From NCBI GenBank assembly GCA_003427395.1, contig BFEA01000159.1, positions 1-27,900 on the forward strand: a DNA stretch of 27,900 nucleotides. Reading direction: 5' to 3'. Below the pieces are notes generated by a model, which was not told where the DNA came from, made no database searches, and was given only the letters and a program-made list of their open reading frames with translations. Position numbers and translations under genes: made by a program. Positions 17,285-26,589 of this stretch are shown here, piece after piece; position 1 is the first letter of the stretch, and the number at the start of each line of letters is the position of its first letter. The DNA is from Chara braunii (lineage: Eukaryota > Streptophyta > Charophyceae > Charales > Characeae).

Positions 17285-18319
17285 TGTGAGGATTGAGCCC
17301 TCAAGAAGGGGCCTTGCCATGATGTACATGTTCTGGGCTAAGGCCCGAGCAAGCCTAGTGCCCGCCCTAAGTGAAGGCGGGCCGGCAAATCAACAAGAGC
17401 CCTCTGTGCAAACATTTCCCGAAGTGGGGTCCATACAGTTGCAGCACGCCAGTTGGTTGGAGTGCACCGAGTCTTGAATCTCTGCAAATGTGGAGATCCC
17501 AGGGGCTCTGAGTTAGTTAGGCCCTGGGCAATTGAACGTGAGGCCGACAATGCATGCTGAGGATAGAGGCCGAAAATGCCGAAGGGAAATCGGCCCACTA
17601 TCTGAATCTGGCCGCAGGCCTTGATGAAAGAGGCGCAACTGCATTGCCCCGGGCCCCAACTGTATCGGGCTGGGTTCAGCCACTGGGGCCCGGTCGCAGG
17701 CTGAAGGGAGGCCGCCCACACGCAACACTGGCATATAGGCAAGCAGGGCAAGTGGGCAGGGATCTTGGCCAATGCAGGCATTGCGGGCACGCTGCGCGAA
17801 TGCGAGGTGCTGCGCTGCGCTGGGATGAGACAGGCTAGCGCTAGGCGGTAGGGCGCTGCCTGTGTACTGGGCGCTTGGCGGCCATAGCCGGGCTGCGTAG
17901 GGCGCAGGGGAGTTGAGGGCGAAGGTGGTTCTTCGGAGGTGAAGGGCGCTGTGTGGGTAACAAGGGAGAGTGTGGGTGAAGAGGACACGTACCTGGTGGA
18001 GGTAGAGGTCGGCATTGGTGTTGACATCATCACTCGCTGGTAGTCAAGTTGTCTGGTTGCTTTCATTGCTGTAGTTGTAGGCTTAGTCTGTAGAGTAGAT
18101 AGGGCGCCTCGCGCCATTCACAAGAGAGAGCTACATTGGGTTATGCTGTTGGTGTTGCCCTGTTGGGCTTGGACATTGACTCACGATTCTTCTGTATCAT
18201 TCTCAAATGGATGGTTACTCGGTTCCATTGTGCTATCTGCTCTGGCTTTGACTACTTGGACTTCAGTGTGATTTTGCATTCTGGATTTCTGTGCTTCGTT
18301 CATATTCATGTTCCTTGCA
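17285..18319 (+). repeat. 5' LTR
   Basis: Starts TGTGAGGATTGAG, as does the 3' copy at 25619. I place the end at CA (18318-18319), three bases before the primer binding site. The first 881 bases align with the 3' LTR. The last ~154 bases have no counterpart because the 3' copy is cut off. The open frames inside it are not coding. Confidence 0.88.
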
Positions 18320-18322
18320 ATT

Positions 18323-18334
18323 TGGTATCGGAGC
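18323..18334 (+). promoter_or_regulatory. Primer binding site, tRNA-Met type
   Basis: TGGTATCGGAGC differs by one base from the TGGTATCAGAGC motif, complementary to the initiator tRNA-Met 3' end, that primes many plant retrotransposons. It stands directly after the LTR end. Confidence 0.85.
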
Positions 18335-19619
18335 TGGTTTGATTCGCCACTTACCTCTGGCACGCTGGCGTTATACAGACTTGGTGCGTTGACGATGCTT
18401 CTTCGCAGTTGGTACTTGTGACGTCAGGCCATATATAGGCGCACGCCCTGGGTAGAGAGGGGTGCGCCGGAAGGCTAAGACGACAGTGTATGCCGTGGTG
18501 ACAGGCGGAATGTATGATTGGTGATGAGAGCATGCTGATGTGGCATTCGGCTGAGGTGGCACTGCGTTACGTTGTGGGTGGTACCGAGGCCAAGACCGGT
18601 CATCAAATGCACACTCAGCTCAATTGGTGAGAAATCTGTGGTTGGGGGCAGCTATCTCCAGGTACGTTGTTCCCTTACCTTATTTACTCTCTCAATCTCT
18701 TCTTACCGTGAGGAAGCGAGTCCAACTTGAGAGTCCTCTCTTTTGGTGAGGTGTCGTGAGCGCGCTACCTTGAGATACGACAATCTTCCCGGAAGCATCT
18801 GGAAGGAGAAAGGGCGGTGCCTCTAAAGGGCCCTGGTCGAAGCACTGGGTCACGGTCACCATGCCAACCCAATGGGAGTAGGTCACGCATGCGATGACTG
18901 CTTTCCATTATGGCACTTGCTGCGCTAAATAGAATTCCTGCCGGGTGTGCCAACCTTTTATGAGACGCTTACCAGACCGTCTATAAACATTTCTGGTTGG
19001 GGACTCTGATTGATTCTGGCTGTGATCGTCATCCTGATTGTGACGTTAAAGAATTCCTGAAGAGATGGGGGCGCTCTATAAATTCCTCCTGATCAGCCAG
19101 ATCAACCGGTGTTAGACTCGTTTCCGTACGAGGGTAAATAAGAGTGGACTGGCTGGCTTGCTCGGCTACGACTTGGGCACAGGGGTGGGCCGATACACAC
19201 ACGAAGACACTGCTCGCTCAATGATGCTTACCGGTATGTTGGATTGAGGGGAAGGGTAGGTTCTAATTGGTGCTCAATTGTATATACAACCATACCCACT
19301 CATCATACATCTGCTATATGGTCTTTTTGGATTCTTGATTAGTTGGTGGACAGACTGCTAACACCTCACAAACAGATTAGATTAGGACTGTTGTATGCTA
19401 CCATAGCCAGTTCTGTCTAATACTGCTGTAAGTGAACCAATCAGAGTACATCTAGACTATGTAGACAATCTGTTGTGAATGTTGTAGACATGCCACTTGA
19501 TCGGTACAGTAGGGAACCTGCCGAACACAACTATTTTTAGAAAATTAGGTGCCGGTCAGACACATGCTGTGGTAGGATTCCACTAGGGGATTCTAGTGCA
19601 GATACTGTCTGCCTAACTG
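18335..19619 (+). other. Retrotransposon leader
   Basis: About 1.3 kb without a substantial frame. TGACGTCA, a perfect CRE/bZIP-type palindrome, lies at 18419-18426 and TATATA at 18432-18437. GGCGCAC / GTGCGCC then form a 7-bp stem at about 18438-18470. These could be promoter and packaging elements, but nothing tests that here. Confidence 0.5.
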
Positions 19620-19826
19620 ATGAGCGGAACAAATCTTGTTGAGGATATAGTTGACAATAGGAGACTAACACGTGCGGAAGCACTTAGGGCCCCGCACGTG
19701 TTCCAGGCCCTACAACCGGGAGACGAAAGACAGCTTATAGCCGAACGCAGAGCAGCAGCTAGGGCAACAGCGAACGCCGCAACTAGGGAACAGGGGAACA
19801 GGCAGCAGCAGCAGCCAGGGCATTAG
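19620..19826 (+). CDS. Small upstream frame, likely split gag N-terminus
   Basis: Sixty-eight codons rich in Arg, Ala and Gln, with a helical ALRAPHVFQALQPGDERQ-type stretch and a Q-rich end. The stop TAG is followed two bases later by the ATG of the next frame (+2 relative). The amphipathic, non-repetitive N-terminal half looks like real coding sequence. It is either the first part of gag displaced by a frameshift, or a separate short protein translated by reinitiation. No domain is recognised. Confidence 0.45.
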   Translation: MSGTNLVEDIVDNRRLTRAEALRAPHVFQALQPGDERQLIAERRAAARATANAATREQGNRQQQQPGH

Positions 19827-19828
19827 CC

Positions 19829-20152
19829 ATGTCTTCTGCAACAGCAGTATCCTCGGTTGCGTCTTCGTCTGGGACCAATGGGACTCAGTTGGGAATGCCA
19901 ACAAGTTCCACGGGCACTTCCAGTTCAATGGGTACTCGACAGTCTACTAATCAAATGGCGGGCTCGCAGTTCAGCCCGTTGACCCCACGTGAGAGGGAGC
20001 TCAGAGAGATCCAACAGGTCGAAAGGCTCCGTGAACAGTTAGAGAGGGATCTGAAGAAAGCAACCGATAGAGAAAGAGAGATGAAAAGTAGAGCAGCCAG
20101 GCTTGATACTTCAGAGGCTGACAAGGCTGAGTTAGAGGGCTTGGATGAGTAA
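19829..20152 (+). pseudogene. gag: gag N-terminal segment ending at an in-frame TAA
   Basis: ATG 19829 opens a Ser/Thr-rich region, residues 1-55. A charged coiled-coil-like segment follows, residues ~58-105, with LTPRERELREIQQ and REQLERDLKK. The TAA at 20150-20152 stops it, but the same frame resumes at once and stays open to 21451. The simplest reading is one gag frame of about 540 codons carrying a single nonsense codon. Readthrough cannot be excluded. Confidence 0.7.
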
Positions 20153-20155
20153 GCA

Positions 20156-21451
20156 TTGTCTGACCAAATGAAAACACTGAAGAAGAATATGCTGTCGTTG
20201 CATGCACACGTGGACAGCAGATTAGACTTCATGCAGAGCACTCTAGACCAGATTCTAGATGTATTGACAAGGCCAGGATTCAGGCAACCAGCACAATCGC
20301 CGTTGCCGTTATCGGCGATGTCAGGCCCATTTCCAGTTCAAGCTGGTACACAGCCAAGTGGTACGTCTGCAGCAGTCGCACAGACTGTTGCATCTTCTTC
20401 TTCGGGTCCAGCGGTGGGAGCTACACCACCGCAACAACCTGTCCCTCAACAGGGACAGCCCCAAGGTACCCCAATGGAACCGCCTCTTGCCTTCTCAGGC
20501 GAGAGAAAGGACGAAGAGCTCAACACTTGGTTGAGGACGGTCCCGGTTTGGTTGAAGGCCAAGAGGACCTCGTTGGAGGACAAAGTGGTTACCGCTGCAT
20601 CTTACCTCGAGGGTGAGGCAACCAAGTGGCTAGATGGTGTAGTTGTAAAAGCTGGGTACGGGCGACGCATGGCGGACTGGGCTAAGTCTTTAACGTTAGA
20701 CCAGTTCATGGAAATGGTAGAAGCTCGATGGCATAATCCACAAGAGGCGCAAAAAGCCACTGATGCGATTAACAGACTAGACCAACAAAAGTTTAAGTCG
20801 GTCAGAGAGCTTACGACTACCGTTGAGAGCCTGATCCTTGTTCCTGGCATCAACTACAGTGACCAGTTCCTGTTAACTACGTTTGTTAGATGTCTTCCAG
20901 AGAGCACCAGGAACTTGCTGGCCAGCGAGGCACGCACCAAGTACCATTCGTTTGAGACGTTGTCTAGGAAAGCCTTAGATTTGGAGGCCACTCTAGGCAA
21001 TGCTCAACCCTCTCAGAGTGACACGAAGAAGAAGAAGAGTCCTCAGGAGTGGAAGAAGAAGGGGGCTAAGTTGATGATGGTTGAGTCCGATGGGACTCAG
21101 ACGGAGATCGACGAGCTCACTGACCTGATGGACTACTCAGAGTTCGACGGAGAGGAGACCGCTGAGGGTAGCACCCTCGCTGCAGTTGTAAAGGCTAAGG
21201 CAGGTGGCCGAGGGAAGGGCCAACCAAAGAGTCAAGGGAAGACCGCCTCCGACCAGACCAAAGTGGCTGATTGGGTGAAGGCAGGTCTTGATCAAGACGT
21301 GTGGCGTGACCGCCGAGTGCGTGGCGCTTGTATCAACTGCGGGGAATACGGTCACTCACAGTACAAGTGCCAGAACGCAAAGGTTACGCAAAAGATACCT
21401 CCAAAGATAGGGGCATCTTATTCCCAGGCTTCTAGCTCGGGAAACGCGTGA
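20156..21451 (+). CDS. gag: Gag: capsid domain and CCHC zinc knuckle
   Basis: Structural protein that would assemble the cytoplasmic particle and bind element RNA. After a coiled-coil-like start (residues ~1-40) and a Pro/Gln-rich linker (~40-115), residues ~118-280 match the Ty3/gypsy capsid pattern (FSGERKDEELNTWLRTV, YLEGEATKWLDG, FVRCLPESTRNLL). A basic Lys-rich stretch at ~290-305 and an acidic patch at ~320-340 precede the zinc knuckle CINCGEYGHSQYKC (residues 392-405), a full CX2CX4HX4C. The listed start is a TTG just after the in-frame TAA; the true start is probably 19829 or earlier. The TGA at 21449-21451 overlaps pol, which lies in the -1 frame. Confidence 0.92.
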   Translation: MSDQMKTLKKNMLSLHAHVDSRLDFMQSTLDQILDVLTRPGFRQPAQSPLPLSAMSGPFPVQAGTQPSGTSAAVAQTVASSSSGPAVGATPPQQPVPQQGQPQGTPMEPPLAFSGERKDEELNTWLRTVPVWLKAKRTSLEDKVVTAASYLEGEATKWLDGVVVKAGYGRRMADWAKSLTLDQFMEMVEARWHNPQEAQKATDAINRLDQQKFKSVRELTTTVESLILVPGINYSDQFLLTTFVRCLPESTRNLLASEARTKYHSFETLSRKALDLEATLGNAQPSQSDTKKKKSPQEWKKKGAKLMMVESDGTQTEIDELTDLMDYSEFDGEETAEGSTLAAVVKAKAGGRGKGQPKSQGKTASDQTKVADWVKAGLDQDVWRDRRVRGACINCGEYGHSQYKCQNAKVTQKIPPKIGASYSQASSSGNA

Positions 21452-23388
21452 GGCCAGTGGAAGTTTTAGCTGCTTCTACTCTTGGTGAAGTGGGCCAGAT
21501 ACCCTCCCCACTTCACGAGAAGGCCAAAGCCAATGACTCTTTAGTCACCCCGCAGACTCATCTAGACCAAACTATGCTCTGTACGTTAGATGTGTCTGAT
21601 GCCTTAGGAGACTTGGAGAGTGAGTGGTCAAACAAGGACCCTTGCAAGTCGTGGGTGGCGCTAAGGAAAGGTCCTAGAGGGGAACATTTCGTGGTGGAAG
21701 TCGATGTAGGAGGCTGTGGAGCCTTCATAGACATAGGCTCCATGCGGAATTACATAAGTCGCGACTGTTTGGAAAGGCTGCACCTACAGGACCGGGTACG
21801 GCACCTTAGTAGACCTGTAGCATCTACTTTGTCAAACAAGGAGCGCATGATAGTAACAGACTATATCAAGGACGTAGTCTGTACCTTCTCCTATGGAGGA
21901 GGAGAACTTAATCATAAGATTTCGTTCTTGGTTAGCGACAACTTACCATTCGACATGTTGTTAGGCATGTACTACCTCGAAGTTGCTAGGCCCCAGTTCG
22001 ACTGGGATAAGAAGGTGCTCAAGCATAAGTTGCCCGATGGCCGAACTGTCAGATTGACTAAGTTCAAGGCCAGTAGTATTATAGATACCTATGGCTGCCT
22101 GTGTGCATCAGCGTTCTACAATTACTACAAGCAAAACCAAGAGGAGGGTATGTACCTTGTGTATGTCTTTGAGAAAGGGGAGGCCGTTAAAACACCCCCA
22201 GAGATAGAACACGTCGTTGCTAAGTTCCCTGATCTGTTCGAAGAGCCTACAGGGGTCGTAGAAAGGGAAGTTGTCCATGCTATAGAAATCATTCCAGGGA
22301 GTAAAACCCCAAAGGGAAGGATCTATAGGATGGCTCCCGCCGAGTTAGATGAACTCAGGCGACAACTGAAAGAGCTGACAGAGAAGGGATGGATTCGGCC
22401 TAGTACTTCCCCTTACGGATCACCCGTTCTATTCGTACCAAAGAAGGGGGGTACATTGAGGATGTGCATTGACTATAGAGGCCTCAATGCCATCAGTGTG
22501 AAGAACGCAGAGCCTCTACCTCGCATAGACGACCTACTGGATAGGGTGCAGGGATGCAAGTACTATACAAAGATAGGCTTGAAATCCGGCTATCATCAGA
22601 TCGCTATAAGGCCTGAGGACCAACACAAGACAACTTTTCAGACTTGTTATGGTCTGTATGAGTTTGTAGTGATGCCTTTTGGTCTTTGTAACGCGCTGGG
22701 AACATTCCAGCATGCTATGAATCGGATCTTCCTTGACCATTTAGATAAGTTTGTCGTGGTATACCTTGACAACATTCTGATCTTTAGTAAGTCTGCCGAG
22801 GAGCACACACAACACGTTGAGACGGTACTTTCACTTCTTCGACAACACAAGTATAAGGTCAACTTAGAGAAGTGTGAATTCGGTTCCACTAAGATATTAT
22901 ACTTGGGTCATGAAGTATATGCGGAGGGGATTAGGCCAGAAGATGCGAAGGTGGCTAGTATTCGAGACTGGCCACGACCTCAGACAGTCACTGAGGTCAG
23001 ATCATTCTTAGGAATGTGCGGCTACTATAGGAACTTCGTTAAGAACTATTCTACAGTCGCCTCTCCTTTGACTGATCTAACTCGACTTGACACGCCGTGG
23101 GACTGGAGTGATGAGTATGAGGGTGCTTTCAAGAGATTGAAGCATGCACTCATGAATCATGAGGTCCTCATGGTTCCTGATCCTCAGAAGCCATTCATAG
23201 TGACCACTGACACAAGCCAATATGGCATTGGCGCGATGCTGGCTCAGCAGGATAAGAAAAAGTTGAGATCGATTGAGTACATGAGCAAGAAGATGCCATC
23301 GAAGAAGTTGGCAAAGTCCAGACCCTCAAATGGATCAAGACTAAACCGGCTCTTTCTGACGCACTCAAGCGATGGATTGAGGCCATAG
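21436..23388 (+). pseudogene. pol: Pol part 1: protease, reverse transcriptase, start of RNase H
   Basis: Residue numbers count from the GTG at 21448, the first start-like codon; translation probably enters by frameshift. The aspartic protease region has GAFIDIGSMRNYIS, where D95-I96-G97 replaces the family D-S/T-G. The RT spans ~residues 270-480: LRMCIDYRGLNAI, GYHQIAIRPEDQHKTTF and VVMPFGLCNA are intact. Motif A reads YYTKIGLKSG with Gly377 at the catalytic Asp position. Motif C reads VVYLDNILIF with Asn442 at the second catalytic Asp. The RT connection region (LGMCGYYRNFVKNYS) follows, then an RNase H start with TTDTSQYGIG (Asp588). The frame ends in out-of-frame residues. Protease and RT are judged inactive from known family chemistry. 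Confidence 0.93.
21439..21445 (+). promoter_or_regulatory. Candidate -1 ribosomal frameshift site GGGAAAC
   Basis: The heptamer G GGA AAC fits X XXY YYZ and is phased with gag codons, two codons before the gag TGA. Slipping back one base enters the pol frame (GGG AAA CGC GTG). The pol frame is closed upstream by TAG at 21433-21435, so the overlap is only 21436-21451. A perfect 10-bp stem, GTGAAGTGGG (21485-21494) with CCCACTTCAC (21507-21516), lies 39 bases downstream, farther than the usual 5-9 base spacer. Confidence 0.65.
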
Positions 23389-23786
23389 ACCAATATGACT
23401 TCAAGCTTGAGTATCTGAAGGGAGAGTATAACAAGGTTGCTGATGCGCTATCACGTAGAGCAGACTACCTAGGTGCGCTAGTTTCTGACTTTGGCGTATC
23501 TGAAGAAGTAACTCAATCATTGGTGGGAGCCTATCAGGAAGACCCTGTCACGATGGACATCATGCGCAAACTTCAGGCTGAAGACAAGGCCACAGAAAGT
23601 GAGTTTGTGATGGTGGACGGGTTACTCTATCTTGATAAGGCCGGAATAAAAAGATTCGTAGTTCCATCTAGTGAGCGATTGCGTAGTTTGTTTTTAGGCG
23701 AATGTTATGACACAACTGGGCACTTTGGCTACAAGAAGACGAGTGCTAACCTAGTACAACGATTTTGGTGGCCAGGAATGTTAGAT
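23316..23786 (+). pseudogene. pol: Pol part 2: end of RNase H/connection and integrase zinc-finger start
   Basis: Continuing in another frame, the sequence reads TLKWIKTKPALSDALKRW, QYDFKLEYLKGEYNKVADAL and SRRADYLG, the typical end of the RNase H domain and linker. The RNase H middle between MSKKMPSKKLAKS and TLKWIK, normally around 40-50 residues with a catalytic Glu and Asp, is missing, so a deletion and frameshift lie near 23310-23320. The integrase N-terminus follows (ERLRSLFLGECYDTTGHFGYKKT, 23-residue stretch at about 23665-23740). Its first zinc-binding His position appears to be Tyr. The reading is cut by the 559-bp insertion after WWPGML. Confidence 0.88.
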
Positions 23787-24353
23787 CTATGAAACCGCGC
23801 GTTCATTGAACGCGGGTTTTCCGTTCAGAAATTGAACGGAATGCACGCGCGTTCAATGAACGGGACCGAACGCGGAGTTCAATTCCGCCGGGGGGGGGGG
23901 GGAAGACAAAAAAAAAAACCTCAAAAAATTCCGAAAAAAAATGTTATGAAGAACAATAAAATAAACAACATTTGCCTGAGCATTACATCTAAATTCGTTA
24001 ACAAATTGGAAAAAAAAATAGAAAACAGAAAATAAGAAAAGTAAAAAAAGAATTGAAATTAGTGAGCGAACACGATTTGACACCGCCATCTTTGGCGATT
24101 TTTCATTTTTTTTGCCTTACCAAAATGACTCCAAAATTGAGAGGCATGTACCTCACATCATACAGAACTCATAAAAAAAAAATCAGAAAAAAAAATTATT
24201 TTTAGGTATTAAAATGATTTTTTTTTTAATAAAAAAATAAAAAAACAATTGAACGCCGTTCAATTTTGAACGCGAACGCGCAATCCGCGTTCAAACGCAC
24301 ATTTGAACGGGAACGCGCGTTCACGGCGTTCAAACGGTTACACAGTGTTAGAT
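23779..24353. mobile_element. 559-bp hAT-like non-autonomous DNA transposon with 8-bp TSD
   Basis: TGTTAGAT occurs at 23779-23786 and 24346-24353. Removing the insert and one copy rejoins integrase WWPGMLD with the downstream KYVETCQVCQ region, leaving a one-base frame offset. The ends are short inverted repeats: CTATGAAACCG against CTGTGTAACCG on the other strand, 9 of 11. Both subterminal regions are packed with TTGAACG/CGTTCAA motifs in both orientations. The interior is AT-rich (A and T runs, G13 near 23890) with no coding capacity. An 8-bp duplication fits the hAT superfamily, but the terminal bases are not the classic CAGGG type. Confidence 0.82.
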
Positions 24354-24358
24354 GATGC

Positions 24359-25513
24359 AAGTACGTAGAGACCTGTCAGGTCTGTCAGCGGGACAAGCCG
24401 CGAACTCAAGCACCGCTTGGGTTGTTGAAGCCTTTGCCTATTCCTGGTGGTCCAGGACAGAGTGTTTCCATGGATTTCATGGACACCCTGGTGACTAGTA
24501 AGAGTGGCAAGAGGCACATCTTCGTCATCATCGATCGATTCACCAAGTACGCTAGACTAGTGGCTATGCCAGAGACTGCAAGAACTGACTATGTCATCAA
24601 GTTGTTCAAAGACAACTGGGTGCGTGACTTTGGTTTACCAAAGTCAATCGTTAGTGACCGAGATGTCCGATTCACAAGTGAGCTGTGGAAGAAGATTGCG
24701 GAACAGATGGGCATTCAACTTCAGATGACTTCAGGGAATCATCCCAAAGCCAACGGACAAGCCGAGCAAATAAACAGAGTCGTACAACACTTGCTGAGGC
24801 ATTACATCAAGCCCAACCAGGATGACTGGGATGAGCAGTTGCCTCTCATCGCCAGCTTGTACAACAATGCAGCCCATAGCAGTACCGGCGTTAGTCCCAA
24901 TCAGCTACACTTGGGATGGAAGCCTAGATCAGCATTAGACTTCCTCCTACCTGAAAACCGACCCGCTGCAACTCCAGGCACACTTGAGTATGGTGTGCAG
25001 TATGAGAAGTTGCTGCAAGAAGGTGTCGAGCACATGAAGAAAGCTCAACAAGCAATGATTGCTTCTGAGAATCAACACCGTAGACAGTCCACATATTAGG
25101 TAGGGGAACGTGTCTGGGTCAAGGCTAGTGAGTTAGGACAGGAATTCGGAATCTCTCGCAAACTAATGCCTCAGTACTTTGGTCCCTGGGAGGTCCTGGA
25201 TATAATGGGAGATGAGATGGATGGCCCCACATATGTCATTCGTGTCCCTGGACACCTATGCACTCACCCAATCTTTCATGCCTCAAAGCTTGCACCTTTC
25301 GCTGAGACAGATCAATTCCCTTCCAGGAGATCGATGCTGCCCCCAACCATGGATGGTCAAGTGGACATCGACGACATTGTGGATCTCAGGGATATGCCTG
25401 TTCCGAAGCCGCTGGGTCGAGGAAGACCTCCTAAACCCAAGAGAGAGTATCGCGTCAGATTCAGGCATCATGCGGATCAAAAGAAGATAGGTGGTTTACC
25501 AGAGAGGAACTGA
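24359..25513 (+). pseudogene. pol: Pol part 3: integrase core, GPY/F module, chromodomain-like start
   Basis: Starts KYVETCQVCQRDKPR with the two zinc-finger cysteines. Residue numbers below count from the TTG at 24422. The catalytic core has Asp18 (VSMDFMDTL), Asp79 (KSIVSDRDVRFTS) and Glu115 (ANGQAEQINR), a 35-residue D-E spacing typical of DDE integrases, so the triad is intact. TAG at 25097-25099 interrupts the frame between QSTY and VGERVWVK. The same frame then gives a GPY/F-like module (KLMPQYFGPWEVLDI), HPIFHASKLAPF, and the first half of a chromodomain-like region (VDIDDIVDLRDM, EYRVRFRHH). It was probably used to direct insertion to chromatin, by analogy with other chromoviruses. 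Confidence 0.92.
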
Positions 25514-25581
25514 TTGAGACAGCTCCTCAGGTGGTGGCAGAATATGAGAGACTGCTGAAAGGGAAGGCACCTGCGAAGTAA
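25486..25581 (+). pseudogene. pol: Chromodomain-like C-terminus in a shifted frame
   Basis: In the -1 frame from about 25486 the sequence reads DRWFTREELIETAPQVVAEY then ERLLKGKAPAK and TAA. The W..EEL....VV.EYE pattern completes the chromodomain-like fold begun upstream. A small indel near 25480-25487 separates the two parts. Confidence 0.72.
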
Positions 25582-25605
25582 ACATCTCAGCGGACTTTCG
25601 AAGCT

Positions 25606-25618
25606 AAGGGGGATGGAA
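25606..25618 (+). promoter_or_regulatory. Polypurine tract
   Basis: AAGGGGGATGGAA, purines except one T, lies immediately before the 3' LTR TGTGAGG. It would prime plus-strand DNA synthesis. Confidence 0.85.
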
Positions 25619-26512
25619 TGTGAGGATTGAGCCCTCAAGAAGGGGCCTTGCCATGATGTACATGTTTTGGGCTAAGGCCCGAGCAAGCCTAGTGCCCGCC
25701 CTAAGTGAAGGCGGGTCGGCAAATCAACAAGAGCCCTCTGTGCAAACATTTCCCGAAGTGGGGTCCATACAGTTGCAGCACGCCAGTTGGTTGGAGTGCA
25801 CCGAGTCTTGAATCTCTGCAAATGTGGAGATCCCAGGGCCTCTGAGTTTGTTAGGCCCTGGGCAATTGAACGTGAGGCCGACAATGCATGCTGGGGATAG
25901 AGGCCGAAAATGCCAAAGGGAAATCGGCCCACTATCTGAATCTGGCCGCAGGCCTTGATGAAAAACGTAACTGCATTGCCCCGGGCCTCAACTGTATCGG
26001 GCTGGGTTCAGCCACTGGGGCCCGGTCGCAGGCTGAAGGGAGGCCGCCCACACGCAGCACTGGCATATAGGCAAGCAGGGCGAGTGGGCAGGGATCTTGG
26101 CCAATGCAGGCATTGCGGGCATGCTGCGCGAATGCGAGGTGCTGCGCTGTGCAGAGCTGCGCTGCGCTGGGATGAGACAGGCTAGCGCTAGGCGGTAGGG
26201 CGCTGCCTGTGTACTGGGCGCTTGGCGGCCATAGCCGGGCTGCATAGGGCACAGGGGAGTTGAGGGCGAAGGTGGTTCTTCGGAGGTGAAGGGCGCTGTG
26301 TGGGTAACAAGGGAGAGTGTGGGTGAAGAGCACACGTACCTGGTGGAGGTAGAGGTCGGCATTGGTGTTGACATCATCACTCGCTGGTAGTCAAGTTGTC
26401 TGGTTGCTTTCATTGCTGTAGTTTTTGGCTTAGTCTGTAGAGTAGATAGGGCGCCTGGCGCCATTCACAAGAGAGAGCTACATTGGGTTATGCTGTTGGT
26501 GTTGCCCTGTTG
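25619..26512 (+). repeat. 3' LTR, truncated by an adapter junction
   Basis: Aligns from TGTGAGGATTGAG to GTTGCCCTGTTG with 17285-18165 of the 5' LTR. It has about 16-18 substitutions, mostly transitions, a 15-base insertion near 26148 and a 2-base difference near 25964. The terminal ~154 bases expected from the 5' LTR are missing. Their place is taken by the junction adapter. Confidence 0.93.
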
Positions 26513-26545
26513 CTGTCTCTTATACACATCTAGATGTGTATAAGA

Positions 26546-26550
<5 letters not shown>
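26513..26550. other. Nextera mate-pair junction adapter (laboratory contaminant)
   Basis: CTGTCTCTTATACACATCT (26513-26531) is followed directly by its inverted partner AGATGTGTATAAGAGACAG (26532-26550). Each is the 19-bp Tn5 mosaic end. Two joined head to head form the circularisation adapter of Nextera mate-pair libraries. This is not genomic sequence. Confidence 0.97.

Positions 26551-26586
<36 letters not shown>
26551..26586. repeat. (CA)n microsatellite after the adapter
   Basis: Eighteen CA units begin at the first base after the adapter. Their linkage to the 3' LTR is not supported. Confidence 0.95.

Positions 26587-26589
<3 letters not shown>

Larger units (their letters stand above)
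17285..26512 (+). mobile_element. Ty3/gypsy chromovirus-type LTR retrotransposon, defective
   Basis: Order: 5' LTR (17285-18319), PBS, leader, gag with CCHC knuckle, protease, RT, RNase H, integrase, chromodomain-like tail, PPT, 3' LTR (truncated at 26512). RT before integrase and a GPY/F-like and chromodomain-like C-terminus place it in Ty3/gypsy chromoviruses. By eye the LTRs share all but about 16-18 substitutions and two indels over ~880 bp. The coding region carries stop codons, frameshifts, an RNase H deletion, altered catalytic residues and a 559-bp insertion, so it is not autonomous. The right flank cannot be trusted because a sequencing adapter follows. Confidence 0.95.

Noticed and set aside
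17338-18117. 259-codon minus-strand frame in the 5' LTR
   Set aside because: It lies wholly inside the LTR on the opposite strand. The 3' LTR counterpart breaks it with indels that are not multiples of three overall, so there is no sign of coding constraint.
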